Below are positions 1-38,414 of a stretch of 64,000 nt of DNA, in pieces; within the stretch, counting starts at the first letter, position 1; each line of letters starts with the position of its first letter. The notes under the pieces are model-generated. The model was not told the origin of the DNA. It searched no databases and worked only from the letters and a program-made list of their open reading frames with translations. The position numbers were made by a program, and so were the translations under genes. Origin of the DNA: Ptychodera flava (Eukaryota; Hemichordata; Enteropneusta; Ptychoderidae); assembly GCF_041260155.1 (NCBI RefSeq), contig NC_091940.1:32295841-32359840 (forward strand), given 5' to 3'.

Positions 1-1918
1 GCATTAGTGCACATGTGGGTTAGTTTGTACCGCGATCACGTGATCTCTTGGGCGTACTGAGTCTGTAGAACGCATCGCGTCCTTTTTATTCCCGAGTAGA
101 ACCATTCTTTGCAGCCGTTCTCAATGTATGTCTGATTTTTCTAAAATCATTAATTATGTAAATGAACATGAAATATGCAAGCCACGCCAAAAAAAACTTA
201 TCAGTTCTTGCCATTCCCAAATAGAGTCTATGTTTTGAGTTTGATCTAATGAAACTTTTTGAGATATCAGGCCTACAGACTCAAGGACAGACAAACGGAC
301 AGACACACACAGACAGACAGACATCGTTGCGACATAAGCTCACGTTTGTGAACACATGAGCTTTAAATTACCGAAATTTTCCGACATACGAAACTCAAAA
401 TGGGAACTATCCCAGTCTTAACTTTGCGAAAAGTTGGATTTTATATATTTCAAAAACAACAAGGGTAAAAAGGTTCATTTCGACAGGAGGTACAGTTTCA
501 GCAAACAAAGTATTGCAAGACTATCGATCCCTGAGCTCATCCTACACAGCGTTATTTAATTACCCCTTGATTTCATGATAAGTGATAATCTTAGTCTTCA
601 CATACTACCCTTTGGCTATGGAATTGGATGATAAATGATTTGATCCTGAGCACACAGGCAACATATAGAGAAAAGGGTTAGCAAGAACGCAATTGCTCGA
701 GTACATTCGAACTGTATGGTATTTAAAGCTTAAGATAGAATGCGCCTCGAGGACAGACATATATCGGACTCTCAAACCTTTACAATTCTTTTCTAATCTA
801 CCACTTTTGGAGATTCATTTAGAAGCCGTTTGGATGAGAAAGACTTTTGCCGTCTGAGTTTCTTGAAAATAGAAAATTTTAATTTTCTGCATTGAGTTGA
901 TACAGGGATTGTGGCCATTTTGAATTACAAATATTGATAAATCTTGGGTATTTTTTTTTCTATTATCACAATTTTGCACGATGACTCCCAATTTTGTTAT
1001 TGATTTCAAAAAGAATGTTCGAAATATTCCTTGAGGAAAGTTTGAGCAAATATTTTAAGCCTTTCACTTTCGAGGCGTATACTACCTAGTAGCTGGGAAA
1101 TAAGAAAGTACAGTATATCAGTTCTGCCTCAGACACTACACTCGAAAATACAAATAAATCACTCGATCCAAATAGTAGTGGAGAAAGAAAAGTGAGTTCC
1201 ATGACGTTCGCGAAGGAAAGATTAAACCCTTAAAGGGGAAGGAAACTGTCACATTTGACAATGCAAGTGTGCTCCATATTCCCTCGACCATTCCAGGGAA
1301 TTTCTGAATGTCAGGTAAAGTTGCATCAGTCAACAGATGCCATTGCCATCAGGTATCCATAAAACTAAGGAGAGACTCCCAACGAATGTGAAAATCCACA
1401 ACACGTTTTGAATAGCTAGACTACTCGGCTGAGAGAAGGCTAAATGTGGCGAATGTGACTTAATATATTTAAGATACTTTTAACTTGACACTTGGTGATA
1501 ACATCCTCATAGGATTGCGGTTCCTCCTGACAGCTGAGGTTATCAAAACTCAGAGTATAAATTATGCTCCTTGCTGGTCGAAATGCAAAAAAGTTCAAGC
1601 CATGTTTGTTAGCCTAGAACTAGATGTGTGAATGAGAAATTAGCTGAATAACTGATTGAAGACACATCTAAAACTCTAGCGTCTATTTGTTAGCCTAGAA
1701 TTGGATATGCTCAGAATTTATTAGATAGTTCAAGTTAACCCAAATGTTGCTTATGCCTCTAAATTCCAGAGCAACATCTTTTACAGTTGCTAACACATGT
1801 AAAAGTAGGTAAAAGTCATCCAAGAACACTTTCATTTGTAGGAAATTACTTTTAGAATTATGTTGCCTCTAAATTTGACATCAAATTTGATATTTGGCTG
1901 ACACAAAATAGAATAACA
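1..1918. other. Upstream region of the receptor gene; no gene seen
   Basis: No coding exon is recognised here. A short GACA/CA-rich microsatellite lies near 296-328, and one copy of a MITE family lies at about 730-1087. The sequence just before the start codon at 1919 reads AACAATG, an acceptable animal start context. I could not identify a convincing core promoter; a TATAAA-like string near 1556 is isolated and unsupported. Confidence 0.5.
730..1087 (+). repeat. MITE family 1, copy A
   Basis: A segment of about 358 bp starting TTAAGATAGAATGCGCCTCG and ending GGCGTATACTACCT. The ends are imperfect inverted repeats. It is similar along its length to copies at 2396-2724 and 56130-56470. No coding content. 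Confidence 0.65.
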
Positions 1919-29558
<27,640 letters not shown>

Positions 29559-32500
29559 TTCATCGTAGTCGGAAATACATAGATTTGGACTCTAAAACGA
29601 ATTAGCACCGTATTTTTCGAAAAAGGACGCTGTTTTTATTAACTTATTTTTCAAGAAAGTTGCTCATATTTTCTCACTTGGAGCATGGTGTGAATTACAT
29701 TTACCAGCATCGCACGCGTAAACATACGTAGCTTGACCCACTATCTCACGGTTCAATAAGGCCAAAGTAATTAAATTCTTTTTTTGCGTCCCCAACCGCT
29801 TAGGATTTTAAGGTTTCATGAAAAACACACACAGTGTATTTGAATAGGAAATTTTAGGACATAACCGCTTAGCTTTTCTAGACTAAAATTTTGTTACAAT
29901 TTTTATTTGCCGTTATCAAATTACATTGTGTTAATTTTCTTGTGTGTGTTTTTCAGCCGCTTAGGCGCGTACCTTTTCCCATTTAGGGTGGACGCAAAAC
30001 AAAGAATTTAATTACTTTGGCCTAAGTTTCATAATGTAAAGCAATATTTTACCGAGTCGGATGATCTACATCATTGGAAGTGTAAAAGTCAATGTAAAAA
30101 TCATGCATAACGTTAAGGTTTTGAATACCTACTTCTTTAAATAGTCGTTATCGATGTGTGTGTGTTAGAAAGAGAGAGAGACGGAGGCAGAGACAGAGAG
30201 ACAGACAGAGAGAGAGAGCAGAGGGGAGGAGAGGGAGGGAGGGGGAATGAAAGATAGATGTGTAAATTCACAAAATTGTGTAACAGGCTTTTTCAAATTA
30301 AAGCAGCAGTTTTGACACTTTTGATTGCAATCGACGTACAGATACAGTCAATGCGTTAGACAATTATGTCATGATCAAGATTTGCTCTTTGAATTATCCC
30401 ATAGAATTTGCAGCTGTCGATTATGAGCATCATACCTTACAGACAAAACACATGGAGCTTGAACGAGAAGTGAAACTGTTTATCAGTGCTGAAAAATGAA
30501 AATACATTGTTTGTCATATTCAGCGGGAATAGTTTAAATAAGTTGTTTTGAAACTTGACCTATGTATAGTTAGCATTCCCTTAAACAATATTGGTGTTGT
30601 AAGAAATTCACTCACTCATGTGGTACAGTCAGAGCACTTTGACTTTACTGTAAGGCTTTTAACGGAAGCAAGTTGTGTCAATTGAATGTGGTTCCGAAGG
30701 TGGTCATAATGTGTCACTGTGGTTGCAAAATTAATTTAGTGTAGGCCTACATACTCTTGTTTTCAATCCACTTTTGACAAAATATACTCAATGTGACATT
30801 CTTTAAGCTTAGCCTACTCCAGTACGTTTTGCCCAGTAATATGGCAAATCACTGTGTTATAACGAAGTTAAAAGACTTTTTTCTTTTTATTAAATCACTG
30901 CGTGTATTGTACTGACCTTTAGCTCTTCCAGTGTAAAGTCATTGCCTAAACCGCACTGTTTGTATAGTTGACCTATTTTTGTGAAGTATTTTACTTGTAA
31001 GTGGGTCATTCCAGTCAATTATGTGTTCGTCTGATAGAAATTCTTATTTGGCAAGCAAGGAAGTCGTCAAGCAAAACTCCCGGGAAATTTTGAAGAGGAA
31101 ACACTTTAGCCTCCAAGAGTAAGTTTATTTCTCAGTCGTGGAGTAATCGTATTAGGTAACGGTAATCAGCTTACGAACTGCTACAAATTACTTTCAGCTC
31201 CCGTGTTCAAACACGAGAGATAATGTTATACCAATTTCTGTCTCTCTGTGCGCGTGTGTATCTGCGTTTAATATTTCAAGAAAGGCTGAAAAAGAATAAA
31301 TTTGGTAAATAGATTCTGTTACGAAGTGGCCAGAACGTTTTAGTTTTTGGTAGGCGAAACTTGAATTATTAATACTACTTATATAGTATATTTTATTATC
31401 AAGACGCCATACATTCTCAGAGCAAATGCTTCAGATTGTTAAGATCTTGCTTACGATATTGATCGAGCGCACATATGAAAGTTTTCAAGGTCGTTTAGTA
31501 GTTTCGTATGAACGATATTACTAATGTTCAGATTTAAGTTTTAGGGTATATGTCTAGAAGACCTTGGCCAAAGGATGAAACTTGTTATCTGTATTTAAGA
31601 TGCAAGAATTGGACTGTGGCGATAGACGTGTCGGAGATTCCTATCAGTGAAATCGTCAATTATCACATTTAACGATACATTTAATTAAAACAATTTTCAA
31701 TGGCGACTGCACAATACTTGATGAAACTTTGTACAGATATTACTCATACAGTATATTGAGTGCATTAGAAGAAATATTGCAGTTTAAAGTCAAATAATTT
31801 GTAATTTTGCAAATAAATATAGCAGTTTCATGTCATCTGATCTGTAATTTGCATATTGACACTTTCGCACTTACGCGTGAAATCTGGAAGGACTCAGCTA
31901 TTCTATTAAATTTGATGAAACTTGTCGCACTTAAATAAAGAAAGATTCAAGAATAGTGAAAGATGTCAAGCCGTTTCATTTCAGATAATCGCTAATTGGT
32001 ATATCAAATGGTTGTTTCATTAAAAAGCTATACGGCAATAGTGACTGCACTAGATTTCATTAAATTTTCTATAGATATTGCCAGTAGCACTGTATGAGTA
32101 ACGTGATAGGCATATTGTTGTTACATTTCCTATGACTGATAATTTTCGTAAATAAAGTGGTTTTTATCTCAGTCTTGATTGCATAAAATATGATTATATT
32201 TGTATCGAGAATGACCACACCAAATGTAACTATTTAAAGCCCCAACGGCTGCAAATGTGTAATAAACCGATTCCGGAGTATCCTCTGTTTTCCAAGAGTA
32301 TTCTTTAAATAAGACCCAATAAAGACTGAAAAGTGTATAACACTGTCATAAGTGTCGAAAATGACATAAAAATTCAAACGTTTTAACATCTTTTTAAATT
32401 TCCTGCCATTTTCAAAAACCATTCATCTGACAGAGAAAATAAAGATTACAACAACAAAAAATATTGGCCATCGTGTGTTGTGGTCACGATGTGTATTTGC

Positions 32501-34121
32501 AGGAAATACTGCATTTTTTGTATTTTTCCGTGGGGCACCATTTTATAAGTGCGGCACCCGTTTATTATTCAGCCTGTTAAAACGTGTAGGCATGGTCCAA
32601 ATCAGCGAGCAGTGATACTTTTATACACGTCATTCAGTCAGTTTATTTGGTCGAACCAACTTTGGATTAAAAATAAATTCATGAAAATAATGCAGAAAAA
32701 CAATACTGTAAATTGCGCACACTACAAAAACACGGGGTCATTTTCAGTGATGATTTGGCTCAAACATGAAAAACGCTGGAAACGTATTTACTCCAAATAG
32801 CAAAAGTGGTACAGGTGACTGCGTCCGTTATATAGACGTCCTTACAATGTTGATTCTCACGTTGATGCTGTTGGATTTGGTGTCTTTGATAAATATCCAT
32901 CGTGTCATTTTGTGAGTTTGTTAGGATCGTCCTTTCACTTTGCTTCGAATTCGCAAGTTCCGTATTTCACCAACGTTTTATAAAATTCATCGGACAGTTA
33001 CCTTAACTTGCCAAAATGGGACAATGCAGTGTGCTGTTTTATGTCCAACACACTAACACGTGGCTTGGGGGAGGGTTTAAGGAAAGATATGCCAGTTCTG
33101 TATCCGTTAATACATTCAGACTATTGCAATTCAATTAATATCATAGAATTAACATCATACTAACTAAAATTCTCATTTACTTGTTTTCGAAAAACCCTTA
33201 TAACAGTCATCTTTAATACTTGGCAGAATCATTCTAATCTCCATCCAAATATAGAGTTATGTAAAAAGTCCCATCAAATAATTTTTCTTTACCCTTCTAT
33301 TAATTTTATGTTAGCTTTGATTTAAGAAAATGATAAAACACACACCCCTTACCTGTCTCATAAGCATATACAAGGCCAAAGTAAACGATTAAAATCTTGA
33401 AGACGAATGATCTGTTGGAAAATGCCAAAGTGTGACAACGTATGAAAGCTAAATATTACAATACTCTAATACAGCTATGTCCTTGTCACCCTTAAAGTGA
33501 CTGAAGTTGTGCGCAACAGTATGAACGATCGCTTTCAAGCATTTCAGCATTCTCCATTTGGATGTTACTAAATGAAAATAGTACCCTCAAAATCCGAGTC
33601 CTTGAAACGAGGAATGTATTTTATCTTGCATACTGATTATGAGTTTAAATTTTAAGAACAGAGTTGCATGAGAAAGTAAGGTAGGAAATTCGGTAGGCGG
33701 CACAGCTCCACGCGCACAGGAATTGCTGGTCGTGTTGTTACGAGTGGATGATGAAGTCGCGCCGCTAGAAGGGGTCAGCCGCCGATTACACTCCGTGTAT
33801 TATAAGGGATCGCATCGCCATGACAAACTTTCTCCTGATACAAGTCAAGGCTATCATCCTCTTTTCAATAACGAGAGTCTGAAATTGGCGGTTTAACGAC
33901 AAATCGTGTACAAAAATATTTGGGCGGAAATGATGTCCGTAAAATGTTCTAAAAAACTGGGAGAAAGTATAATTTATGTTTGTTCTTCGGGAGAAGCCTT
34001 TTGAGCGTCAATGAATGCCGAATTTTATAACTTACTTGTGCTTGAATCTCTGCTTTATAGATGAGCAAACTGATAATACATGCTTCCTCTTTTTATTGTC
34101 TATATCATCAACAAAATAAAA
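29559..34121. other. Intergenic region; no gene recognised
   Basis: Four and a half kb with no supported gene. Contains the Harbinger-like MITE at 29760-30022 and a GA-rich simple-sequence patch at about 30165-30245. Weakly repetitive units near 31690-32110 share short phrases such as GATGAAACTT and AGATATT. The receptor poly(A) site probably lies in the first part, but I could not pick one signal. Confidence 0.5.
29760..30022. mobile_element. 263-bp MITE with TAA target duplication (PIF/Harbinger-like)
   Basis: The ends are inverted repeats of about 33 bp: left GGCCAAAGTAATTAAATTC, right its complement ending TTTGGCC. TAA flanks both sides (29757-29759 and 30023-30025), matching the 3-bp TWA duplication of PIF/Harbinger elements. 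Internal segments repeat CCGCTTAG. No coding capacity. Confidence 0.85.
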
Positions 34122-34127
34122 ATTGCA
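34122..34127. repeat. Maverick target-site duplication, left (ATTGCA)
   Basis: ATTGCA lies just outside the left end. GTTGCA lies just outside the right end (51013-51018). Five of six bases agree; Mavericks make 6-bp duplications. The one mismatch suggests some age. Confidence 0.7.
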
Positions 34128-34454
34128 AGTAGTAAAGTAAACGTGGGCAACTGGGATGAAGTAAGAATTTTACACCCCATTTTATTCATTTATCTACATG
34201 AAGCGAAGGAAAAATTAACCATCCATGTAACTAAAGTATAACCCTGACCTATATACGAACTCACGCACGCGCAACAGTGCATTGTCCTGAACTAAGCAGG
34301 GAAATTCCCTTCTGAGCATGTTTATACTGTACGGGAAATTCCGTGTGAGTCATCACCATCAAACTAGCCTATATAAAGGAGCCCCGTTGTCAGTCCGGCC
34401 GGCCGGTCGCGGAGTCTAGCTGATGTTGAACACGAAGTTCCTATCGGGGCGAAC
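34128..34454 (+). repeat. Maverick left terminal inverted repeat with promoter motifs
   Basis: 327 bp matching the right end (50690-51012) in reverse, with few differences. Within it, reading inward: GGGAAATTCCC at 34299-34309, GGGAAATTCC at 34333-34342, TGAGTCA at 34346-34352 and TATATAAAG at 34370-34378, with an initiator-like TCAGTCC about 20 bases on. The first two fit the NF-kappaB consensus and the third fits AP-1. The order suggests an inward-facing promoter. Confidence 0.85.
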
Positions 34455-34458
34455 TTGT

Positions 34459-35424
34459 TCACCCGATAGATAAAATTTTAGTAATTTCCTCTGAACTTAA
34501 AATATGACGGAAGACCATTACTTCAAATAATATGAGACGTTTCAGATGAATGGTACTGATATCTAAAGTGTTCACTCTTTTATCTCTACGTACAAATGTA
34601 GTTCCTAAGTCGTTCTCTATTCTATTCCCACCAACAAAACATTCAATACTCATTTCCCCTCCCCGATCTTTATCGATACTTATGATAATATCACAAGTTG
34701 TTCTGTTATCTGTTTTCATAGCATAATATCCAACCAAATCGTCAAATTCATCTCCAGTAGCTAACTTTACACATCTAATGAGAACTGTACCATGTTGAAG
34801 TATTTTCATATTATCAGTCATCTGTTGATTTACTGTCTGTAAAGTGAGAACAGCTGCCTCATCACCGTCACTTTTAAGACCCAGTTTCTTTAAAGTTGTG
34901 TCCCAAAATAATCTAACTGGAACTCCGCTAGCTGTATACGAGCAATAATTCTCCCCCTCGTTTATCCACCTTCTTAGTGTATTATCTGCCTTCATTATTG
35001 TATTAAGAGGACTAATTTTAAGGTGAATCGGTATACCAAGAAGTGCAATGTATGGATTCGTAGGAGTAAGCCAACTACGAAAATCTAGCAACTTATATTT
35101 GTTTACATTGCTATCAAAATAAATCACATTCGGAGTTTCCTGGTGGTTCAGCAACACCTCCTGCAATTTCACTACCAATATATCTAAGATGTTACGCGGC
35201 ACATTATAAGGCATGAATTTCTGACTAGCCGAATCCCATGTCAGAGCAAAAGGAGTAGAATCATTCGAAGCCTTTGTGGCGTCAATTACAGTTTCATCAA
35301 TGTCTTTAAGTTCGGAAAATTCTACAGCATGTTCGTGGGGTGGCGCCGCGGCATTGGCTAAAACGAAATATTTTTCGCGGTCTTTATAACGAAGGACGTA
35401 ATCCTTATTATGATTAGCAGCCAT
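34459..35424 (-). CDS. Maverick protein with LamG/concanavalin-like C-terminus (321 aa), function unknown
   Basis: An intact 321-residue ORF, transcribed outward toward the left TIR, its stop only a few bases from the repeat. The middle is beta-rich. The last 70 residues contain strands and a closing LFEVMVFRHILSSEEITKI, a pattern seen at the end of LamG/concanavalin-like folds. That could suit a receptor-binding or fibre-like virion protein, but this is inference. No signal peptide and no clear membrane segment. It begins MAANHNKDY. Codon use and the absence of introns match the rest of the Maverick. Confidence 0.6.
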   Translation of the reverse strand: MAANHNKDYVLRYKDREKYFVLANAAAPPHEHAVEFSELKDIDETVIDATKASNDSTPFALTWDSASQKFMPYNVPRNILDILVVKLQEVLLNHQETPNVIYFDSNVNKYKLLDFRSWLTPTNPYIALLGIPIHLKISPLNTIMKADNTLRRWINEGENYCSYTASGVPVRLFWDTTLKKLGLKSDGDEAAVLTLQTVNQQMTDNMKILQHGTVLIRCVKLATGDEFDDLVGYYAMKTDNRTTCDIIISIDKDRGGEMSIECFVGGNRIENDLGTTFVRRDKRVNTLDISTIHLKRLILFEVMVFRHILSSEEITKILSIG

Positions 35425-35583
35425 CTTAGTATTATTGTTAACTTAACATCACTCAGATCTTCAAGCTCAAGATTTTGCATACGAATTGTACCTAGACCGA
35501 AGCCACTTGGATCAGACATACTCCGTAGGGACCTATATACAGTGAAAATTAAAATAATACCTTGTAATATACAATACACAGTC

Positions 35584-36000
35584 ATGGCTTCAGCTATAGG
35601 AATGACAGTTCTCGGTGCTGTATTAAATGCAACGGCATTCACAGGAGGAAATATTATCGGACAAAAGCTTTCCGGTAATGGTGATGCTCTTATTGAAGAG
35701 AAGGTCCGACATGATAAAGCATTAGAAAAATTTGAACATGATCGCAACGTCTGGTCAGAAAAAAGATTACTACAGGCTGACTGGGAAAGAGAAAATCAGG
35801 CAAAGGACGCACATGCTGCGGCAGAATTAAGAGATACAGATGCAGAAATCCTGGAAGAAGCAGAAGCGGTGCAAAGCAACTCTACGTCAGGCAAAGAAGT
35901 TCAATTCTCAGATTATTATCAGCCCAGTCCTGAGCAAAAGAAATATGAGATGATCTATATTGCTGGAGGATTGGTCGTGGGATGGTTTATCTTCCGATAG
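35584..36000 (+). CDS. Maverick small membrane/coiled-coil protein (138 aa)
   Basis: Start chosen at the ATG at 35584 (MASAIGMTVLGAVLNATAF). The frame is open further upstream, but that part overlaps the neighbouring - strand gene and has no family features. The N-terminus is hydrophobic with Gly (TAFTGGNIIGQKL). A long charged helix follows (KALEKFEHDRNVWSEK through an AEL/EEAEAV region). The end is a hydrophobic segment (MIYIAGGLVVGWFIF) that looks like a tail anchor. Similar small proteins recur in Mavericks, from memory of the family; the role is unknown and may be in the virion. Confidence 0.65.
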   Translation: MASAIGMTVLGAVLNATAFTGGNIIGQKLSGNGDALIEEKVRHDKALEKFEHDRNVWSEKRLLQADWERENQAKDAHAAAELRDTDAEILEEAEAVQSNSTSGKEVQFSDYYQPSPEQKKYEMIYIAGGLVVGWFIFR

Positions 36001-36134
36001 GGTTACACCGGCCCCGCTTCGGGACTACAATAATTCAATACAAAAGCTAATTGGCCAGTTATTGAAATCGATCATGTTCCCATCCTGATCTGTTATCCAG
36101 ATACGCATTGAATTCATGTAATCTCCCCCTTTTC

Positions 36135-36754
36135 TCAATGGCATAGAAATTGCTCCGTTTTAAAATCGTAAGTAACCTTTTCACTTATTTCTCTCGTATC
36201 CCGGATGGGAAGTATTTGTAAACAGTTCGATACTTTCCCCTGTATGTATCCTCCGGAGGCACCCGAACCAAATGAAACATAATTTCCAGTAACATCGACT
36301 ACATCTGAATGAACTATATATTTAGTGACTGTTAAGAAATCCACTTTCTTCGGACTCATAGTACTTTTTATAACTGGGTTGTTCTCAGGTTTATCTGAAA
36401 AGCCGACGACGTTGGCGAAGCTACCTGTGGCATTGAAATAGACTTTAATATCTTTAGCCAAAGTTAGATAAACATGGTTTGTCGGCAGATGTTTTTCAAA
36501 ATTAATTTTTTGCTTCAACCCGATTGCTTTGTTTAACGTATCGATATTGTAGTTACCTGGACGTATTGATTTAGTCTTCTTTGGTTGGTCACCTTCTTGA
36601 TATTTTATTACATTATTCGTTGATGTTATGTTATGCCATGAATTATATAGTCCGCACTCTAGCAGTCTTATCTTCGTAAACTGTGTCGTGTCAATACAAG
36701 GGTAAAAATTAACAGTAACAGTTCACCTGTTTTGCTTTCAATCCAAATGATCAT
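36135..36754 (-). pseudogene. Maverick beta-rich structural-type protein, frame broken near its N-terminus
   Basis: The main open part (36518-36135, and further upstream without a Met) is beta-rich, with segments RPGNYNIDTLNKAIG, NHVYLTLAKDIKVYF and VTKYIVHSDVVDVTG. A start MIIWIESKTGEL at 36754 lies in another frame, so a one-base change near 36715-36725 separates them. The family looks like a widespread Maverick protein, possibly a minor virion component; I cannot name it. A fragment related to the VTKYIVHSD segment occurs again at the end of the ORF at 38415-39767. Confidence 0.55.
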
Positions 36755-36809
36755 CGTTGTACGTTGTATGTATATATTACTAAGTATAAATGTTCGATGA
36801 ATATTATTA

Positions 36810-37040
36810 TTACGAAGTATAAGGTTCTGCAGGAATAATATTTTTCTGTTCAAGGAGATCTTTGGTTGCTACCGCGGCAGCAGTCGCACCGCCTAATTTT
36901 GCCAATCGAGTCAAATTTGGACGACTTGGATCGCCAACCTCTATTTTCAGAAATTTGCTGGAGATCATAAGATATCCCATCGCAAGTCCTGCGATTACAA
37001 TACCATCGTACATTGTGTTTACAACTGTTTTAATATCCAT
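36810..37040 (-). CDS. Maverick small one-helix membrane protein (76 aa)
   Basis: Begins MDIKTVVNTMYDGIVIAGLA, a hydrophobic first half likely to span the membrane, followed by a second Ala-rich segment (LGGATAAAVATKDLL) and a short tail. Overlaps the end of the next upstream - strand ORF by about 20 bases. Short proteins of this type are common in Mavericks. Function unknown. Confidence 0.6.
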   Translation of the reverse strand: MDIKTVVNTMYDGIVIAGLAMGYLMISSKFLKIEVGDPSRPNLTRLAKLGGATAAAVATKDLLEQKNIIPAEPYTS

Positions 37041-37624
37041 GATTGCTGACTAGTATATAAAATAAAAAATAAAAATAAAAAATATGGGGAGTTAATCCAT
37101 CTCATACAATGTAGAGGAGCTGGGAACACCCCCCTCCCCCTCCCCCTCCCCCTCCCCTCCTCTCGGAACCCTGTCGGAACTGTTCCGGATGGAGCTGCTA
37201 CGTGCTCTGTTTTTTTCGCTTTCTGTGGAGGATCTTTCCGGACGGAACAATAATGTCGAGCACGCCCCCAATATAGCCCTAATGCAGTCAATGAAACTCC
37301 CACAATTCCTAAAACAAGATAACATTTATTATACCAGCGTGAATTATTATCACACTGTTCTTTCATTGTAGGCGGTAGGTCTGCTACCGCATCGCTCCCC
37401 CCATTCCCCTCCATTGCTTTTAGTTTCTTCTCCCTGTTTTGCCTGTTCCATTCCGCTAATTTCTTGCCCGCAGCAACTCTCCCTGGATGCTTCGGCGGTA
37501 ACGTCACTTTCTCTATGTTGCGCTGTGTCGGAGTCGTTTCCGTTTGCGGTGTGGGGGTCGTCGGCGGGGCTTCTGACGGAGTCCCTGGCGGAGCCGTTTG
37601 CTGAGTCGGCGAAGTTGAATCCAT
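37019..37624 (-). CDS. Maverick Pro/Thr-rich protein with RVAAGKKLAEWNR motif (201 aa)
   Basis: The N-terminal 35 residues are Pro/Thr/Gln-rich and probably disordered. A basic motif HPGRVAAGKKLAEWNRQNR follows, then one transmembrane segment (CYLVLGIVGVSLTALGLYW) and a basic tail. After a GRGRGRGRG run the C-terminus (HCMRWINSPYFLF) overlaps the next gene and may be an artefact of a shift in the C-rich tract at 37125-37160. The basic motif recurs in Maverick proteins as I recall the family. Possible DNA or virion association is inference. Confidence 0.5.
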   Translation of the reverse strand: MDSTSPTQQTAPPGTPSEAPPTTPTPQTETTPTQRNIEKVTLPPKHPGRVAAGKKLAEWNRQNREKKLKAMEGNGGSDAVADLPPTMKEQCDNNSRWYNKCYLVLGIVGVSLTALGLYWGRARHYCSVRKDPPQKAKKTEHVAAPSGTVPTGFREEGRGRGRGRGVFPAPLHCMRWINSPYFLFLFFILYTSQQSWILKQL

Positions 37625-37758
37625 TTATTTCAGGTACTATATTAAACCCGATTTTTTTAAAATTTAAATGTTTACCCGTAATTAAACCGGTGGAAATTAG
37701 AGCAATCACAGGCCCCCACGTGTACGCTATCCGCCTGATAATCGTTTTATTTCACTGT

Positions 37759-38274
37759 TTAGAATAAAATCCTTTTTAAGATCAGTGCATAGTTATCTCG
37801 ATCATCGATTGGAACTACCTGACTAATTGCACGGGCTCCTAGATCTATGAAACTTTGAGTGATGGTATCACTTATAAGAGAACTGTATTTCGCTTCGTAC
37901 ATTTTGAAGGCTTTAACCACCGTTTCATCTTTCCATTTTTCTACGTCAGCAACTGTAATCTCCTTACCAAAAAATAACTTGCTTTGACCACTTGCGATGA
38001 CACAGAGTATTTTTTCACGTTTTGTCTCTATTATGGATTGATTATTGTCCGAAGGCGCTGAAGGTGCCGAAGCCCCTTCGGAATGCGCTGCCATATTTGC
38101 CGCTGCCGATGACTTTATTAAATTCTCCATTGTTTGCAGTATGTTATCTATTCTTAGTAAAAAATAAAAAATTCGTTTAAACCTGAATCCGAAATAAAGT
38201 ATTAACATAGTCTGGAATGTTAGTACCCCTAAAGAAATCGTTCCGACAGGGATTCCGAGAAAATTCTCCTCCAT
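37759..38274 (-). CDS. Maverick membrane protein, function unknown (171 aa)
   Basis: An N-terminal hydrophobic stretch (ISLGVLTFQTMLILYFGF) is followed by a basic turn and a helix. Then comes a low-complexity Ala/Ser/Pro/Glu segment (HSEGASAPSAPSDN) and a mixed alpha/beta C-terminal domain of about 90 residues ending DNYALILKRILF. No recognised family. The low-complexity insert resembles inserts in other ORFs of this element. Confidence 0.5.
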   Translation of the reverse strand: MEENFLGIPVGTISLGVLTFQTMLILYFGFRFKRIFYFLLRIDNILQTMENLIKSSAAANMAAHSEGASAPSAPSDNNQSIIETKREKILCVIASGQSKLFFGKEITVADVEKWKDETVVKAFKMYEAKYSSLISDTITQSFIDLGARAISQVVPIDDRDNYALILKRILF

Positions 38275-38414
38275 TTAAATCTATCTGTATATAGAAACAC
38301 GAATAATGAGTACAGACCTATTCCCAGTTGCTTTTCAATTGAATAAGACGAGCGTACCGACAGTACAGCATGCTGATATCCTTCCAAACCGGACGGGGAA
38401 TAAAACCTATTCTC

